From assembly GCF_030272615.1 (NCBI RefSeq), contig NC_081411.1, forward strand, positions 42,335,140 to 42,399,139: a stretch of 64,000 bases of DNA, given 5' to 3'. Positions 23,510 to 35,500 of the stretch are shown piece after piece. The notes under the pieces are model-generated. The model ran no database searches and had not been told where the DNA came from. It saw only the letters and a program-made list of their open reading frames with translations. Position numbers and translations under genes: made by a program. Origin of the DNA: Cryptomeria japonica (lineage: Eukaryota; Streptophyta; Pinopsida; Cupressales; Cupressaceae). The first letter of the stretch is position 1. The number at the start of each line of letters is the position of its first letter.

Positions 23510-23639
23510 TTTGGATCTTCTTTTTGTAGCAAAATCAGATGTTGATCAAGGATTTCATCCTCTTGAAATATATTTGAGTCACTTCCTTCTTTTTCAAATT
23601 GATCTACAACTTCACAATCATTTAAGTCACTTAATCCTT

Positions 23640-24260
23640 TGATTAAGTTCTCCATCTTTGATTTTTTATTCTATTCGCTAGTACAAACAACTTGTAGCTC
23701 ACTCCTTTCATTGTGGGATGATGTTGCAATACACTCTTCTTCTGATGATGCCAAGTTCATTTGTTGAAAGTATGCACTTCAAATTTTATCTGTAATGCAT
23801 TCCTTTGATGGCTCTGGTAATCCCAATTGACACTTGATTTGGTTGATAGATTCTTCACACAATGAACAAGTAAATTATGAATGGGTGGTGTTATGAATCC
23901 TGCACCAAACACGATAACAATATGTTTTCTATGCATAATCCAAGACTTAATTGATTCTCAATCAATCTTTTGTATCTCGTGAATGCTTCCTTTCTCACTT
24001 CTAGAACATTAAAATCATCAGGCTCTACGAATAGCACTAGCTTGAGAACATCCCAAAAAAATATTTTTCCCTATAAAACTAACTCAATTCTTGACAAGAT
24101 CAAGCAATGCATCTCATCATCTTCAGTTGTATTGTGGATTCTACATTTTCCTAGTAATGCAAAGTAAGAAAAATTCCTAGGATGTAGTTGTGCATTCAAA
24201 ACCCACCTAAGATGAAGAATATCATCTTGACGACTATCCTGACCACAAGAAACATGAGAC
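23640..24260 (-). pseudogene. Retrotransposon gag/spacer remnant (-)
   Basis: The minus strand encodes broken blocks: HLRWVLNAQLHPRNFSYFAL, then KCRIHNTTEDDEMHC, EAFTRYKRLIENQLSLGL with CIENILL, and WCRIHNTTHS-FTCSLC. The second half matches the Cys/His segment of the polyprotein at 20.2-20.5 kb in motif and in preceding sequence. Several frame changes and stops are present. It lies between two 210-bp direct repeats and downstream of the minus-strand LTR at 24.6-28.1 kb, as expected for gag. Confidence 0.6.
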
Positions 24261-24604
24261 TATTACCCACTCAATGAGAAATCTTTTTAGATTTTCAAAA
24301 TTTTCACTATTTTTTTGGATTTTTTCAACATAAAAGAGATCTAGCATATCTCAAATTTAACTTTTGAAATCTCGTGCTAGTTCCAACCTATTGTAGATTT
24401 GAACATGAATATACATCCCATCTTTTTTGCAAATTTGGTTTATAATTCAGCTTTCTTGATGAATTGATACTATCCAATAATTAGCTGTCCTAGTGCCAAT
24501 TCTATTGATGTGTGTTTTGTGACATACTCCAATGAATAAGGAAACCTTAAATGCTAAACAAAGTGACCAAATGAGGTAACCCCAAGGTTCTCTAATGTCA
24601 AGTT

Positions 24605-24815
24605 TTGACGATGTAATGGATAGGCTCAGTGAATGGTGTGATTTGTCGGTATTATAAAGGAACTTACACTTTTCTTTGGAACTAGAATACTAAACTAAAT
24701 TTGAACTCCAATTAAAAGACAAAAGGATAAGGGTTAGAGAATCTAATCTAAAAATCTAAGGAAAATGATAATAATGGATAGTGCTTAGATAGACAAATTC
24801 CTTATATCAAGCCTT
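24605..24815 (-). repeat. 210-bp direct repeat, copy 2
   Basis: Partner of 23128-23335, same orientation. On the minus strand it comes before the gag remnant, so it may be the end of the 5' LTR; the partner would then be the truncated end of the 3' LTR. Confidence 0.8.
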
Positions 24816-27059
24816 GTTTCACCATGAGGAAACAACTATACAAAACTAAAGCAATCTCCAAAGGAAATGAATGATTTTCATATTGCAAACATCTATTCAA
24901 ATTTACCCAATGTTAGCATAATCCAAATGAACATCCACAATTAAACCATTGCCAAATGATGTTTAGACTAACCATGCAAAGTAACTTGCAATGAACAAGA
25001 TACAGATGGTATGGACCAATGAATTGATCACATATCATCGCATTTCTCCATCAAAATCAATGAACTTTAACTAATTGAGAAGTAGAAAGCATGTAAAATG
25101 TTGAAACAACACACAAAGATTCGCCATATCTTCAATGAAAATCATGTATGTTTATTCCATCATAGTCTTGGCAACAATTTATGATCTAATGCTAATAGAT
25201 TTCCACAATCCATGAAATTTTTCTACACTCCATGAAAAAAACTCTCACACAATCAAATCCAAAAGCAGTACAGAAAAATTTATGATCCCCTCCTCCTCCT
25301 CCTCCTACCACTACTAATACTATTATGGATTCTAACTATTCACTATTCTATTACTGCTCTATTAACATTGCAAATGTGAGGCCAAGCCTTATATAGACTT
25401 CTTGATTATAAATGAAGGGCCCAAATTGATTCTAAATCAAAGGCCAAGATAGTTCAATGAAACCCTAAAATGAGGTAGTTATAAGAACCACCACCTTACA
25501 TTGAACACCATTCAATGAGATGATTACATATCTTTGAATACATATCCTTTTGAGGAAAAGAACCAATGAAAATTAACATAGCCTCAATGGCACAATTTAC
25601 AAGAAGATGAAATTTCATTCAATGTATCCACATGTCCACTTGTTGATAAGTTAGGTTCAATGAATGTGGACATGATGACTTGGAATTGTTAGATTGGTTG
25701 ATGATGAATGGGTGCCACTTTAGCTTATATTTGTTGTAAACTTTCATCATTATCACAAAGAAGTATTTGAATCTCTTAGCAATATCTCTTGATACTCAAT
25801 ATTATCCAATCTTTTGACTGATTGTGATGGTTCATATTCCCTAATTGCATCATCATGGAATCCTTCATGTTGTCCTTGACGTTGATATTTTATCTTTGAA
25901 ATCCTTTGTCTCGAAAAATCCTTGATTTGCTTCCTTGTCTTTGAACTTCATTGTGCATTCCATCTTCACCTTTGGAATTATTCATGATGTCCTTGACTTT
26001 GATCTTGATTAGTTTAGTATTCACCTTCATCTTTTGTTTTCTTTATCTTGAAAACCCTTAAGCATTGTAGAGTATTTCATGTTGTAATTATCTTCTTTGT
26101 CACCATCTTGCACATGTGAATCTTGTCATCCCTCACATTATTGAGTCTTCCCTTGCATTACTTGATCTCTCTTATGTTTCCTTGATCTTCCTTGCACCAT
26201 TCTTTCTGTATTACTTAAAAGACGAAATTGCTTGAACTATGATTGTGAATGAAACCCTCAGTTAGTGAAATGCAAGAAATTGATAAGGAAATGAGCGAGA
26301 ATCTTGCATTCTTGAACTTAAATTGAAAGACTATGAAAGAATTCTCATGAAAATCATTCTTCCATAAAACTTTGTAAAACAATATCAGCAATAACTTCAA
26401 TAATTCATACAAATTCACTTCACAAAGCCTTTCCTACAATTTGTTATTAGCACTTTTCAACTTGGAAAATCTAGAAGCTCGGGTCTGGAAATTGATTTGA
26501 AGATGAAAAAATTCACCTAAATCTGAATGTCTATCTTTTCTCCTCTCAAAGTTGCCTCCCTCTAGGTCTGGTTCACCTCAAATCTGATTCTCTTTGATCA
26601 AAGTCACCTCCAATCTGTTGGACTTAGCCTTAAAATCTGATAAAAAATTACCTTATTTGTTGGAAATCAGTTCCAATATGCTAAAGCTTGCACTTGTTCT
26701 ACTCTCAATCTGCTTTGAATTGAATTTGATTTGATGAGGAAATAAAATGTTTTCAACTTTCATTTATAGCGCTTCATGTTTGAAGTAACAATCTTGTACC
26801 AAGGCTGACCTAGGTGATAATTTATTTGTTTTTTCACTTGTATTGATCTGATGTCAAGTCAACTGGGCATTAATTCATGTTTTCTTCTTTCAAAATTTTA
26901 AATGTCTAAACCCCTCTCCAAGGTCAGCCAACCTTGATGGTTTGAGCACTCCCTTTATACACCTTGTTTTGGAAGGAATCTCCAAGCTTTCCAAGCCAAG
27001 TCGGCAAGTCGGCCTTTGGATGTCATTAATTTCACTGTGAATTAGCCGGGGCAGGATTT

Positions 27060-27460
27060 GTACTTATAGAAGGACAAGGGTGAGCGCATTTCCAACTCAG
27101 GCAAGGACTGCAAGGGTGCATTGATGAGGTGTTCATGGACAAGCAAGGCATGAATTGAGGATTGACAGGGACAAACGAAAGCGGGTTTGAGAGGTTGGCA
27201 GCAACAAAGATGGGCAGCTTTGAGGGTTTGTCCTGGACAAGGGAAGGCGGGATTCCAAGGTGGATAGGGACTACCTTGGGCGCAAATAAGAGTAGTGCAA
27301 GGATTTTTAAGGTGCAAGGATTTTTCAAGTGCAAATCCATGTTGTAGAGGGACAACAAATGGCGGGTTTGGGAGGTAGTCTGGGACTAGGAAGGGAGCAA
27401 ATCAAGGTTGATAAGGGATTCAGTGTATAAAAATAAGGTTGTGAAGGACTGGTGTATACC
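27060..27460 (-). repeat. Irregular repeats with GGAC(T/A)AGG words
   Basis: Inside the minus-strand LTR, words such as GGACAAGGG, AGGGACAAAC, AGGGACTACCTT and GGGACTAGGAAGGG recur every 30-80 bp, together with GGCGGGTTT/GGCGGGATT. They recall the hairpin words of the array at 29.6-31.6 kb but without a fixed period. This explains the small ORFs here, which I do not regard as genes. Confidence 0.4.
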
Positions 27461-28139
27461 TTTTGCAAGGTTGTCGAGGATTTTTTTACAAATGCCTAAG
27501 GGAAAATTCAAACTTGATGAGGATAATCCACACCTGGACCTTGGATTCCACACATCAATTTTGGATTTCCTTACTTGAACTTACAATTGTGAATCTCAAT
27601 TCTAGAATTCCCTATCTCAACTATGGATTTTCATCTTTGAATTCCATATCTCAAGCAAGGATTTCAACATTCCTATCTTGGATTCCATATTTTAAATAAT
27701 GGTTTTCCATAAAATTGCAACCTTGTCCAAGCATTTTTCACAAAATTTTCCTTATTTCTTCTCCTATCTGATAAAGAATTTTCCTTGTCAAGATATCACA
27801 TCCTTGGATTTTTGCATTTTTTTTTCACACTTGACATTTCCAAACTTTGCAGTCTTCTGACAACTTTTCTTGCTTTGTGAAGTTTCACTCATGGATTTTG
27901 AACTTGAATACCTGACTCATACCTCACCTAAGGATAAAACTTTGCACTCGAACTCACTTCAAGGATTTATCCATACACTATTCCCAGACTAACAAGACAT
28001 TACTACCTTCCCCAAAGACTAAAAGATCAAAATTATTGCCAAGCTAAAAGACAGCTAAGCAAAACGCTAAGCTAATAAGCTAAAAAAAAAGGGTCCCCAT
28101 TTACAATGGAGCATGCGTGTTTACAACACAAGTGATAGG

Positions 28140-29190
28140 TATATTGCTAGACAAAGGTACTTGGTATGTTCACCTAAACATTTATGAATTCTAACATACC
28201 AATGGCATAAATGGTCCACACCAAGCTGATTTATGCTCAGGTGCAAGACAAAGTCTACAAATAATGTCATATCTAGTGTGAAATCATTCACCTTACAACA
28301 TCTTCAACAACTGGCCCATGTCTTTCTGCATCTACATTATTGGGATATTTATTAGATGGCATATGTCTTTTCTTCAGCAAAATATGCAAAAAGAGAGAAG
28401 GAAAAATAAACAGACTCAAAGAAATACTCGTATTTTAATAAACCTAACTCTTCTAGAAATATGTTATCTATTTAGTATTCTTGACTATTGATCTCGTAAT
28501 AATCATGAGTATCAAAATTATTTTTTTTGTGTTTCATGGGTTATCTGCATATCTCACCATTGAAGCAAACAGAGAAAGCCAAGAAATAATTGTCAAGACC
28601 AAAAACAATATTTACTAAACATCTAAATATTTAACTATTTGATTACGTATAAAAATGTTGGCACTTAGTGAAACAACGTACTCTTTTGAAGTATCCCATG
28701 ACCCCTCCTAAGAATATTTGTAGCTACTTCAGCATATTGTTAAAAGTTCAAAACTATTTTTTTTCCTCAATTAATCTATGATATTAATTTTTAGTCTAGG
28801 GCATCCAGGAGAACCTCGTAGCTTAAAGACTTTTCTTTACCAATTTTGAATTCATCTTTGTTGCAATTGGAAGGCAAAAAAAATGATCTCAAAATGAAGT
28901 AAACTGAGAAACAATGACAATAATAGCAATTGGTTTATTTTGCTTCCAATATGACGAATTTGTCGGTCAAATTATTGTATCTCTTGCATGGCTTTGGAAG
29001 TTTCTTTTTGCAATTGCTGTGGTGAATGGATGGAAAAAAAAATTAAAAACCACTAAATCTTCCCTCATTAACAGGTTTTAAGTGAAATATTTACAGGCTA
29101 ACCAAATTGGAGAGGGGTCATTTTCTCAGCAATAAATCCCTTTAAGCCTCCCCTCCCAAGATTCCTGGTGGTGAATTAAAATTGTGGTCG
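28140..29190. other. Non-coding spacer between two LTR-like regions
   Basis: No gene or RNA is seen. A short block near 29.06-29.10 kb (TTAACAGGTTTTAAGTGAAA) recurs in diverged form at 42.30 and 42.56 kb. Confidence 0.4.
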
Positions 29191-29635
29191 TGTTGTGACC
29201 ATTTCACACATCGCCCCATCGCAAATGGGGACCCCCTCTTTTTTGCTTGTTTTTTTGCTCGTTTTCGCTTTCGTTTTAGGGTTTTGTTAGTTAGTTGGTT
29301 GTCTGGATTTAGGGCCAAGCCTTAGGGTTTTAAATTTTTGCCTTTTCAAGCCAAAATCCAGTCATTTTTTAGAGCTTTCTGAGCTTCTTTTCTAGAATGC
29401 GAATTTTTGAATGCAATGAATTCGCCAGAATGGTCTAATTTTCAATTAGAATGTTCATACAGAGCTTAAACTTGTCTAAATGATGACCGTCAATATGAAT
29501 TTTTGTCTGATTGAATATTTTTGACCAAATTTTGACTTTTTTGAAGTTTGATCCTGGGCATTGGAATTGATTTGTTTTCGCCTCGTGAAGTGTTAAAATG
29601 TGAAAAATCTTGTTATTTTGGCCTGTAGGAGCAAA

Positions 29636-31583
29636 ATCGCTCCTGTCCCTCAGTGAAGGACGGGAGCTCAATTTCAAATATCTCATCATCCTTGCAGAGT
29701 CCAGAGAAATTTTACGTTTGAAGTGATAGAGAACGACAAGATCTTCCCATTGAATATAAATTGAAGATTTTCATGAGCACAGAAAGGCCTCCAGGAAGAA
29801 AATCGCTCCTGTCCCTCAGTAAAGGACCGGAGCTACGATTCAAATTTCGTTTTGTCCTTGCAAGATTTTGATAACTTAACAATTTGAGGACGCCCGAAGG
29901 AAGATGCTTTGCCAAATGAATATAATTTGAGATGCAAAAACGAAGGAAAATGACCTATATTGACTAAATCGCTCCTGTCCCTCTCCAAGGGACCAGGGCG
30001 AGGTACCTTGTAGCTCTCGTCCCTCTCCCAGTGACCAGAGCGATTTCCTCCATTTTGCAAAATCCAGACAAGGGTCAAGGCAAGTTTACGTTCAAAAACG
30101 AAGGAGAACATGAGATGAACGCATTGAATATAATTTGAAGATTTTTTGGACGTCCATACCAGTGCTAAATGCCTAGTTCGCTCCTGTCCTTCAGGAAGGG
30201 ACCAGAGCGATTTTTGATATAATTGCTTTTCTTGCAAAATTACAAATAATGTAAAGGCATGGGTGGATAGAGTGAAGAAGGACGACTCCGTTGAATATAA
30301 ACTTGGAACCTGGCAAAGTAAGATAAAGGCCACAAAGGGAGGATCGCTCCTGTCCCTCTCCAAGGGACCAGGGCGATACAATGGTGATGATACGTCCCTC
30401 CAAAGTTCAAGGTCGTCCCTCCAAGGTTCAAGGCCGATCCAAGTCAAGACGAAGGGTGGCGAAGACATCTCAAGGCATTTCCATCAAGCGCAACGTTGCA
30501 AGGGTCATCACATGGAAGGATTTGCGCTCTAAGACCCAGATCGCTCCTGTCCTTTGGGAAAGGACTAGAGCGATATCTACATAATGGCGTAAATTTCAAA
30601 AGGCAAACAAGTTTCAAGTTACCAAGAGGGTCGAAAGGACATCATTCCACGCAATGAAGATAATTGCAAGTTGGTACAAACAAGAACAAGCACATAATGA
30701 TGAACTTCGCTCCTGTCCCTCAGGAAGGGACCAGAGCGATATTAGATGTATTGATCAATTCATGCAAAATTCGCGTAAGGACAATATATTGCAATGTTCT
30801 GGAGGGTCCATGGTATGACAACAAGGTGATAAACAAGAGTTTTGAACGTCCAAAAATCGCCAAATGGTGTAAAGGCCCCACATCGCTCCTGTCCTTTGGA
30901 CAAGGACCAGGGCGATCCTATCAAAAGCGCTCATACCCCTCCAAAATCGAAGCAAGGCGAGGTTAAGCAAGACAAGGGACGGCGTTTGGAAAACATCACA
31001 ATGAAGGATCGAAGGTCAAAAATGCATATTGAACGTGAAAAAATCAAGATCGCTCCTGTCCTTTGGACAAGGACCAAGGCGATCCTATCAAAACACTCAC
31101 GTTCCTTCAAAGATCAAGGCGAAGCGAGGTTAGGAAATGCGAAGGACGACGTTTGAAGGACATTGCAAAGGAGATCGAAGTTTAAAAGTCGCCAAGATCA
31201 AGGAGAAATCATGGATCGCTCCTGTCCCTCTCCAAGGGACAAGGGCGATAGTCCCTTTAATACATCTAAACACATAATAAAAGCAAAGGGAAATAAGCTC
31301 AAAGGACACGAACATGGATGTTGTTCGCCTCGCATTGATATTTCGAAGGTCAAAGATACAAGATGAACATGAAGACATGGAGATCGCTCCTGTCCCTCTC
31401 CAAGGGACCAGGGCGATAATGATCATGAGATGCATTTACTCGCACAAGAGAGGCATTCAAATTCGAAGGACCACCAGATGATCGATTTGGGAGGTGAAAA
31501 TGAAGGAGTTAAACGTTAAAAACGCAAGAATCTAGACCAAAATCATGGATCGCTCCTGTCCCTCTCCAAGGGACCAGAGCGAT
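29636..31583 (+). repeat. Array of 13 hairpins in about 166-bp tandem units
   Basis: A 35-bp imperfect palindrome occurs 13 times, starting at 29636, 29802, 29968, 30010, 30177, 30343, 30540, 30706, 30882, 31049, 31215, 31383 and 31549. Nine of the twelve intervals are 166-168 bp; the others are 42, 197 and 176. The typical copy has left arm ATCGCTCCTGTCCCT, a 5-base loop and right arm AGGGACCAGAGCGAT or AGGGACCAGGGCGAT. The sequence between hairpins is much more diverged but keeps words such as CATTGAATATAATTTGAAG about 50 bp before the next hairpin. The array lies upstream of the TATA box. Small ORFs reading ALVPWRGTGAI are by-products of the repeat. Confidence 0.95.
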
Positions 31584-31911
31584 GAGGTACGTCCCTTTCA
31601 TCTTCATATTTTTGGCGCCAAATTAAACAATTCGAATTTCATTAAATGCTTAATCGATTTAAAAATTGAAAATCTTATTTTTTATTGGCATTTAATATGG
31701 CGTTAAACACTTATTAATTATTTTTGCCTTTATTTAAAATCGAAATCCTCAATTAAAAAACGCAAGGCATTAAATAATTAATTAATTAATTAATAAAAAA
31801 TCGATTTGAGCGCTCATATGTGGAGGTCGGCCTTGTCATTTCATTGCAAATCAAAAAAAAAAAATGGTTATATTTCATCAAGTCGGCCAAAGGGGTAAAG
31901 GATGCAAGCGC

Positions 31912-31920
31912 TATATAAGG
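31912..31920 (+). promoter_or_regulatory. TATA box (+)
   Basis: TATATAAGG preceded by GCGC and followed by a G-run. It is the best core promoter candidate upstream of the 1,079-codon ORF, about 640 bp before its start. Confidence 0.55.
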
Positions 31921-32004
31921 GGGGTAAAAGTTATCATTTCTACATTATTATTTTACCTTCTCTACATGCGAATTAAGGGAGGCGAATATGGTGCGAAGTG
32001 TGTT

Positions 32005-32112
32005 CAAGGGTGGTGCGAGTTTCATTCATCCAAGGGTGGCGTGCTTAGATATTCCCAAGGTGGTGCGATTGCAAACCAAAGGTGGCGTAGACATTCCCAA
32101 GGTGGTGCGAAT
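32005..32112 (+). repeat. Short leader repeats CCAAGGTGGTGCGA
   Basis: Five units of the form CAAGG(G)TGGTGCGA or CAAGG(G)TGGCGT alternate at roughly 20-25 bp spacing. The block ATTCCCAAGGTGGTGCGA occurs twice, 40 bp apart. They lie in the presumed transcribed leader of the 32.5-kb ORF. Confidence 0.75.
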
Positions 32113-32537
32113 TTGAAGATCCATCCAAGACCACGCCTAAGGCGAATTTGCTAAAGACTTGGAGATTTGTTAGTGCGAATTTGAAGATCCATTTGAGACC
32201 ACGTCAAAGGCAATAATTGAAGATCACATTCTATCCGGGAGTGGCGAAGTCAATTTTGAGGGGATCATATTGAAGACTATCTTTATACCTCAATTTTGCC
32301 TAGGCAAATTTTGTTTTTGCATTCTAGAGTTAGCTCTCTATTGAGGTATGGCGATTTAATTGTTATTGCTTTATTCATTTATCGTCATATTTCAAATTTT
32401 TGAAATTTTGAATCTTGAATTTCTCTTGGCTCAATCGTTGTATTTTAGGAAATAATAACTCTAGAGACTTACCATAAGGTTTCCTAAAATTTATCTCTCT
32501 TATTTACGTTATTTATTGCAAAAATCTATTTCTTATA

Positions 32538-35500
32538 ATGAAATGTTGTGTAGGTATGGCGACCCCAAAGGCGGGAGCATCCACCAGTCGCTCGGCTCTC
32601 ATGAAAGAAGATCAGAAGACTGAAGAAGTGGAGACCAAGATCGTGTCCAAGTGGAGCAACATTGGAGATACAAACTTGGGGAACTTTAGCACGAAGAAGT
32701 TTCGAGAGGTCCCTTACATCGGCAAGCCATCACCTGTCGCCCGGAGAATAATAGAGAGTGGCATCATCAAGGCGGCCGGTTTTCCTCCAGCCATTCAGTG
32801 CCACGAGTTGATGATCGAGTGTGCCCGTCATTACAATCCACAGTCCAGGACAATTGTGTCCAATGAGGGAAACATTTTGGCGTACCTTTCAGAGGAAGCC
32901 ATAAGTGAAGCCTTCCATCTTCCAGAGCACAGGGACATGATATACAAGAGTATTGAAGGAGCCAGATCAGTGTACGATGATGATCCAGATGCTTGCCTAA
33001 GCATAATCAACAAGAACTGGCTACTTAAGAGTCGTCCCCGTCTGAGCAAAGTACCGAACACACCACACAGGATTGATTTCCAAGAGGAGTACAGAGATTT
33101 GATTACCATGCTCAACAGAATTACAGGAGCACCTCATGCCTTCTATTTTGAGAAATGGATGTTTTACTTCATCCAGGTGATTGTTCAAGGAAAGGGTACA
33201 ATACATTGGGCTAGGATAATTAGCCATTGCTTAGACGTACAGTTGAGAAGACTCAGGGCTACTAAGTCCTTCCACATGAGTTCATATGTCATCTATGCCT
33301 TAATCAGGAGCGTTGAGTACGCAGGACTACCTCACAGAGGAGTGATTGGAAGAGGACCCGGCGAGGTCAGAGTTTGTGAATCCTATACCTACTTGCATCA
33401 TCCACCAGGGAAGAACTACAAGTTAATCAATGATACTTTCACGATGAACATCACAAGGACGTTGCAAGGAGGGATTCACAACAGATTATCTCAGGATGCC
33501 CAGGAATTCATCAAGAGGTACGGTGCTTGGTTCATTCAGTTTCCCAAGTTCACTTACATCAGAGTGTATGGATGTCCTTTACCTCCATACATGTTGCCGA
33601 GGTACCCGACAGACAGAATTGTGTTACTTGAAGTAACAAGGCAGTTGGCAGCATATGTGAAGGCATTCAGACACAGGCATCAGAATGGAGTTCAGGTACC
33701 TATTATTTTGGGTAATTCAGTTGAGGTATGTCCTACTGTCTTAGCCATGGATGACGCAGAGAAGGAGTTAGCCTTGTATCCTTTTTCATCTTTTGCTTGG
33801 AGGAATAGTTTTGATCCACATGGACATTTAGAGGAGACAGTCGGTAGAAGATTTAGACATGAGTACCAGATTGAAGATTTTATGATGAATCTCCTAGATG
33901 ATCTCGAAGTGAAACGAAAGATACATTCTAGATTGCCTTTGGATTTCATCAGGAAATGTAAGATTTACAGAGTAGCCGACCAAGCTCAGGACAACGGCAG
34001 GCACATCCAATCTTCATATGATAGAGAAAGCAAAACAATAAGTTTGAATTGGAATGAGCCCGAAGCCGTGGATTTAAATGATTTGATGGCACCAGTCTTG
34101 TCTTGTACTCGCAGATGGATAGACGTTCAACATCAGAAGTTGAGAGAACAAGGCATAGCTATGTCTTTTACTTTGGAAGAAAAGCCAGCCGAAGGTGGAG
34201 CCAGTGTTAGTGAAGGCAATCCCAATCCTAGGAATTCAGGTGAAGGTAACCTTCGATGTGCCAGTGAGGGCAATCTCCATTCGAGAGGTTCGAAGAGAAA
34301 GGAAAGATCAGAAAAGAAAGAACCTTCCAAGAAAAAGCAAGGTGCCAACAAAGATCAAGCACCAGGTACTTCTTCCAGACCAGAGGATAGAACAATTCGA
34401 GTGGAAGAATCCATGGAATCGATGGTACAGAATGATAGGCAGGAGGAAGGACAGGCACAGCATGTTTCATCCGATGGATCCCTCCAAGACTATGATTTAG
34501 ATAATGATAATGAAGTAACATCTCCTCCCAGACAAGAAGAAATAGTACATAAAGAGATTCAAGTTCAAGAGACAAGATCAAATATCCCAGATTGGTTGAA
34601 GGAAAGATTGACTAAGGTGATCGTAATTGAGGACGAGGACAGTGCAATTGATTTAGAGAGCCTTGTTGGACGTTCACATATGACAACAGAGAAGAAGAAG
34701 GCTACAAAGATGTCCAAGATGGTTCGAGATGAGACTGGATCTAGAAAACTGCAGATAGCTACACCGGCAGCAGACAAATATGAGGGTGAGATCCTAGCAG
34801 AGGACTATCATATACAGACTATTGAATTAGGACCATCCACAGCAGAGCAGACTTTAGATGATGCCACCGATACATTTGAGGCATTGAAGGATAAGTTTAG
34901 AGAAGAAGTAGAAAAGAATAGAAAGCTTGAGAAAGAGGTCGGTGCATGGAGGACATATTTCAGTCACATCAATGAACCTTTGGGACGTCAGGATCCAGTT
35001 AGATCACCATTGCAGGCATTGCCCCTTCAATCAATCAATGAAGCAGAAAGATTCAGGAATATGGTCCAGCGTACATGTAGTTGGATGGATAGATCTCACA
35101 CGGTGGCCATTGAGTTTGTTACAAGGATGTCGAAGATCACCCATCAGGCTATCCAAGTTCTTGAGATAATCCACAGATTGATGGCAACAGTAGCCGCATT
35201 TGCCCATACCAAGGACGTTGTCATCCCTGTCTTGAAAGTTATAAGACATACATCCAGAAGAATTTTAGCACAAGAAAAGATCTTGGAAGGTGATTCTCAC
35301 AGTTTGTTTCAGTGGTCAACCTTACTCCATATAAAGAGTGTTCTCTTTGAGGACATCAGTGTCAGATGTGGTCAAGTTGAGGAGGTGATCAATCCGATCC
35401 AGGACAGAGTATTTGAGGTACTTCGTACCATTCTTGGCAGAAGGATCGAGGTCGAGACAGATGTGGATTTACAAGAATTTGAAGATAGAATCAAGATCAT

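Larger units (their letters stand above)
24600..28128 (-). mobile_element. Long LTR-like region (-) with TATA box
   Basis: On the minus strand the region opens at 28128 with TGTTGTAAACACGCATGCTC, then AAATGGGGACCC and a T-run, a diverged form of the LTR start at 29191. A TATA box, CTATATAAGG, lies at the complement of 25388-25397. Downstream lies leader-like sequence up to the 210-bp repeat and then gag. No coding motif is supported in 3.5 kb. The inner end is inferred and nested insertions are possible. Confidence 0.45.
29191..32345 (+). mobile_element. 5' LTR-like region (+) with hairpin array and TATA box
   Basis: The region opens with TGTTGTGACCATTTCACACA at 29191 and GGGGACCCCCTC about 35 bp on, as in the minus-strand start at 23125. 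It carries the 166-bp hairpin array, then a TATA box, TATATAAGG, at 31912-31920, then leader sequence with short repeats. This is the layout of a U3-R-U5 region upstream of the 1,079-codon ORF. The right end and a primer binding site were not found, so the link to the ORF is by position only. Confidence 0.5.

Noticed and set aside
29833-31435. ORFs of 60-211 codons on both strands in the hairpin array
   Set aside because: They repeat the same peptide in several frames (ALVPWRGTGAI, RSCPSPRDKGD) because of the DNA repeat. There is no consistent start or domain.
29636-31583. CRISPR-like array of regularly spaced repeats
   Set aside because: Spacing is about 166 bp and the spacers are diverged copies of each other, not unique. 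The context is a plant LTR region.
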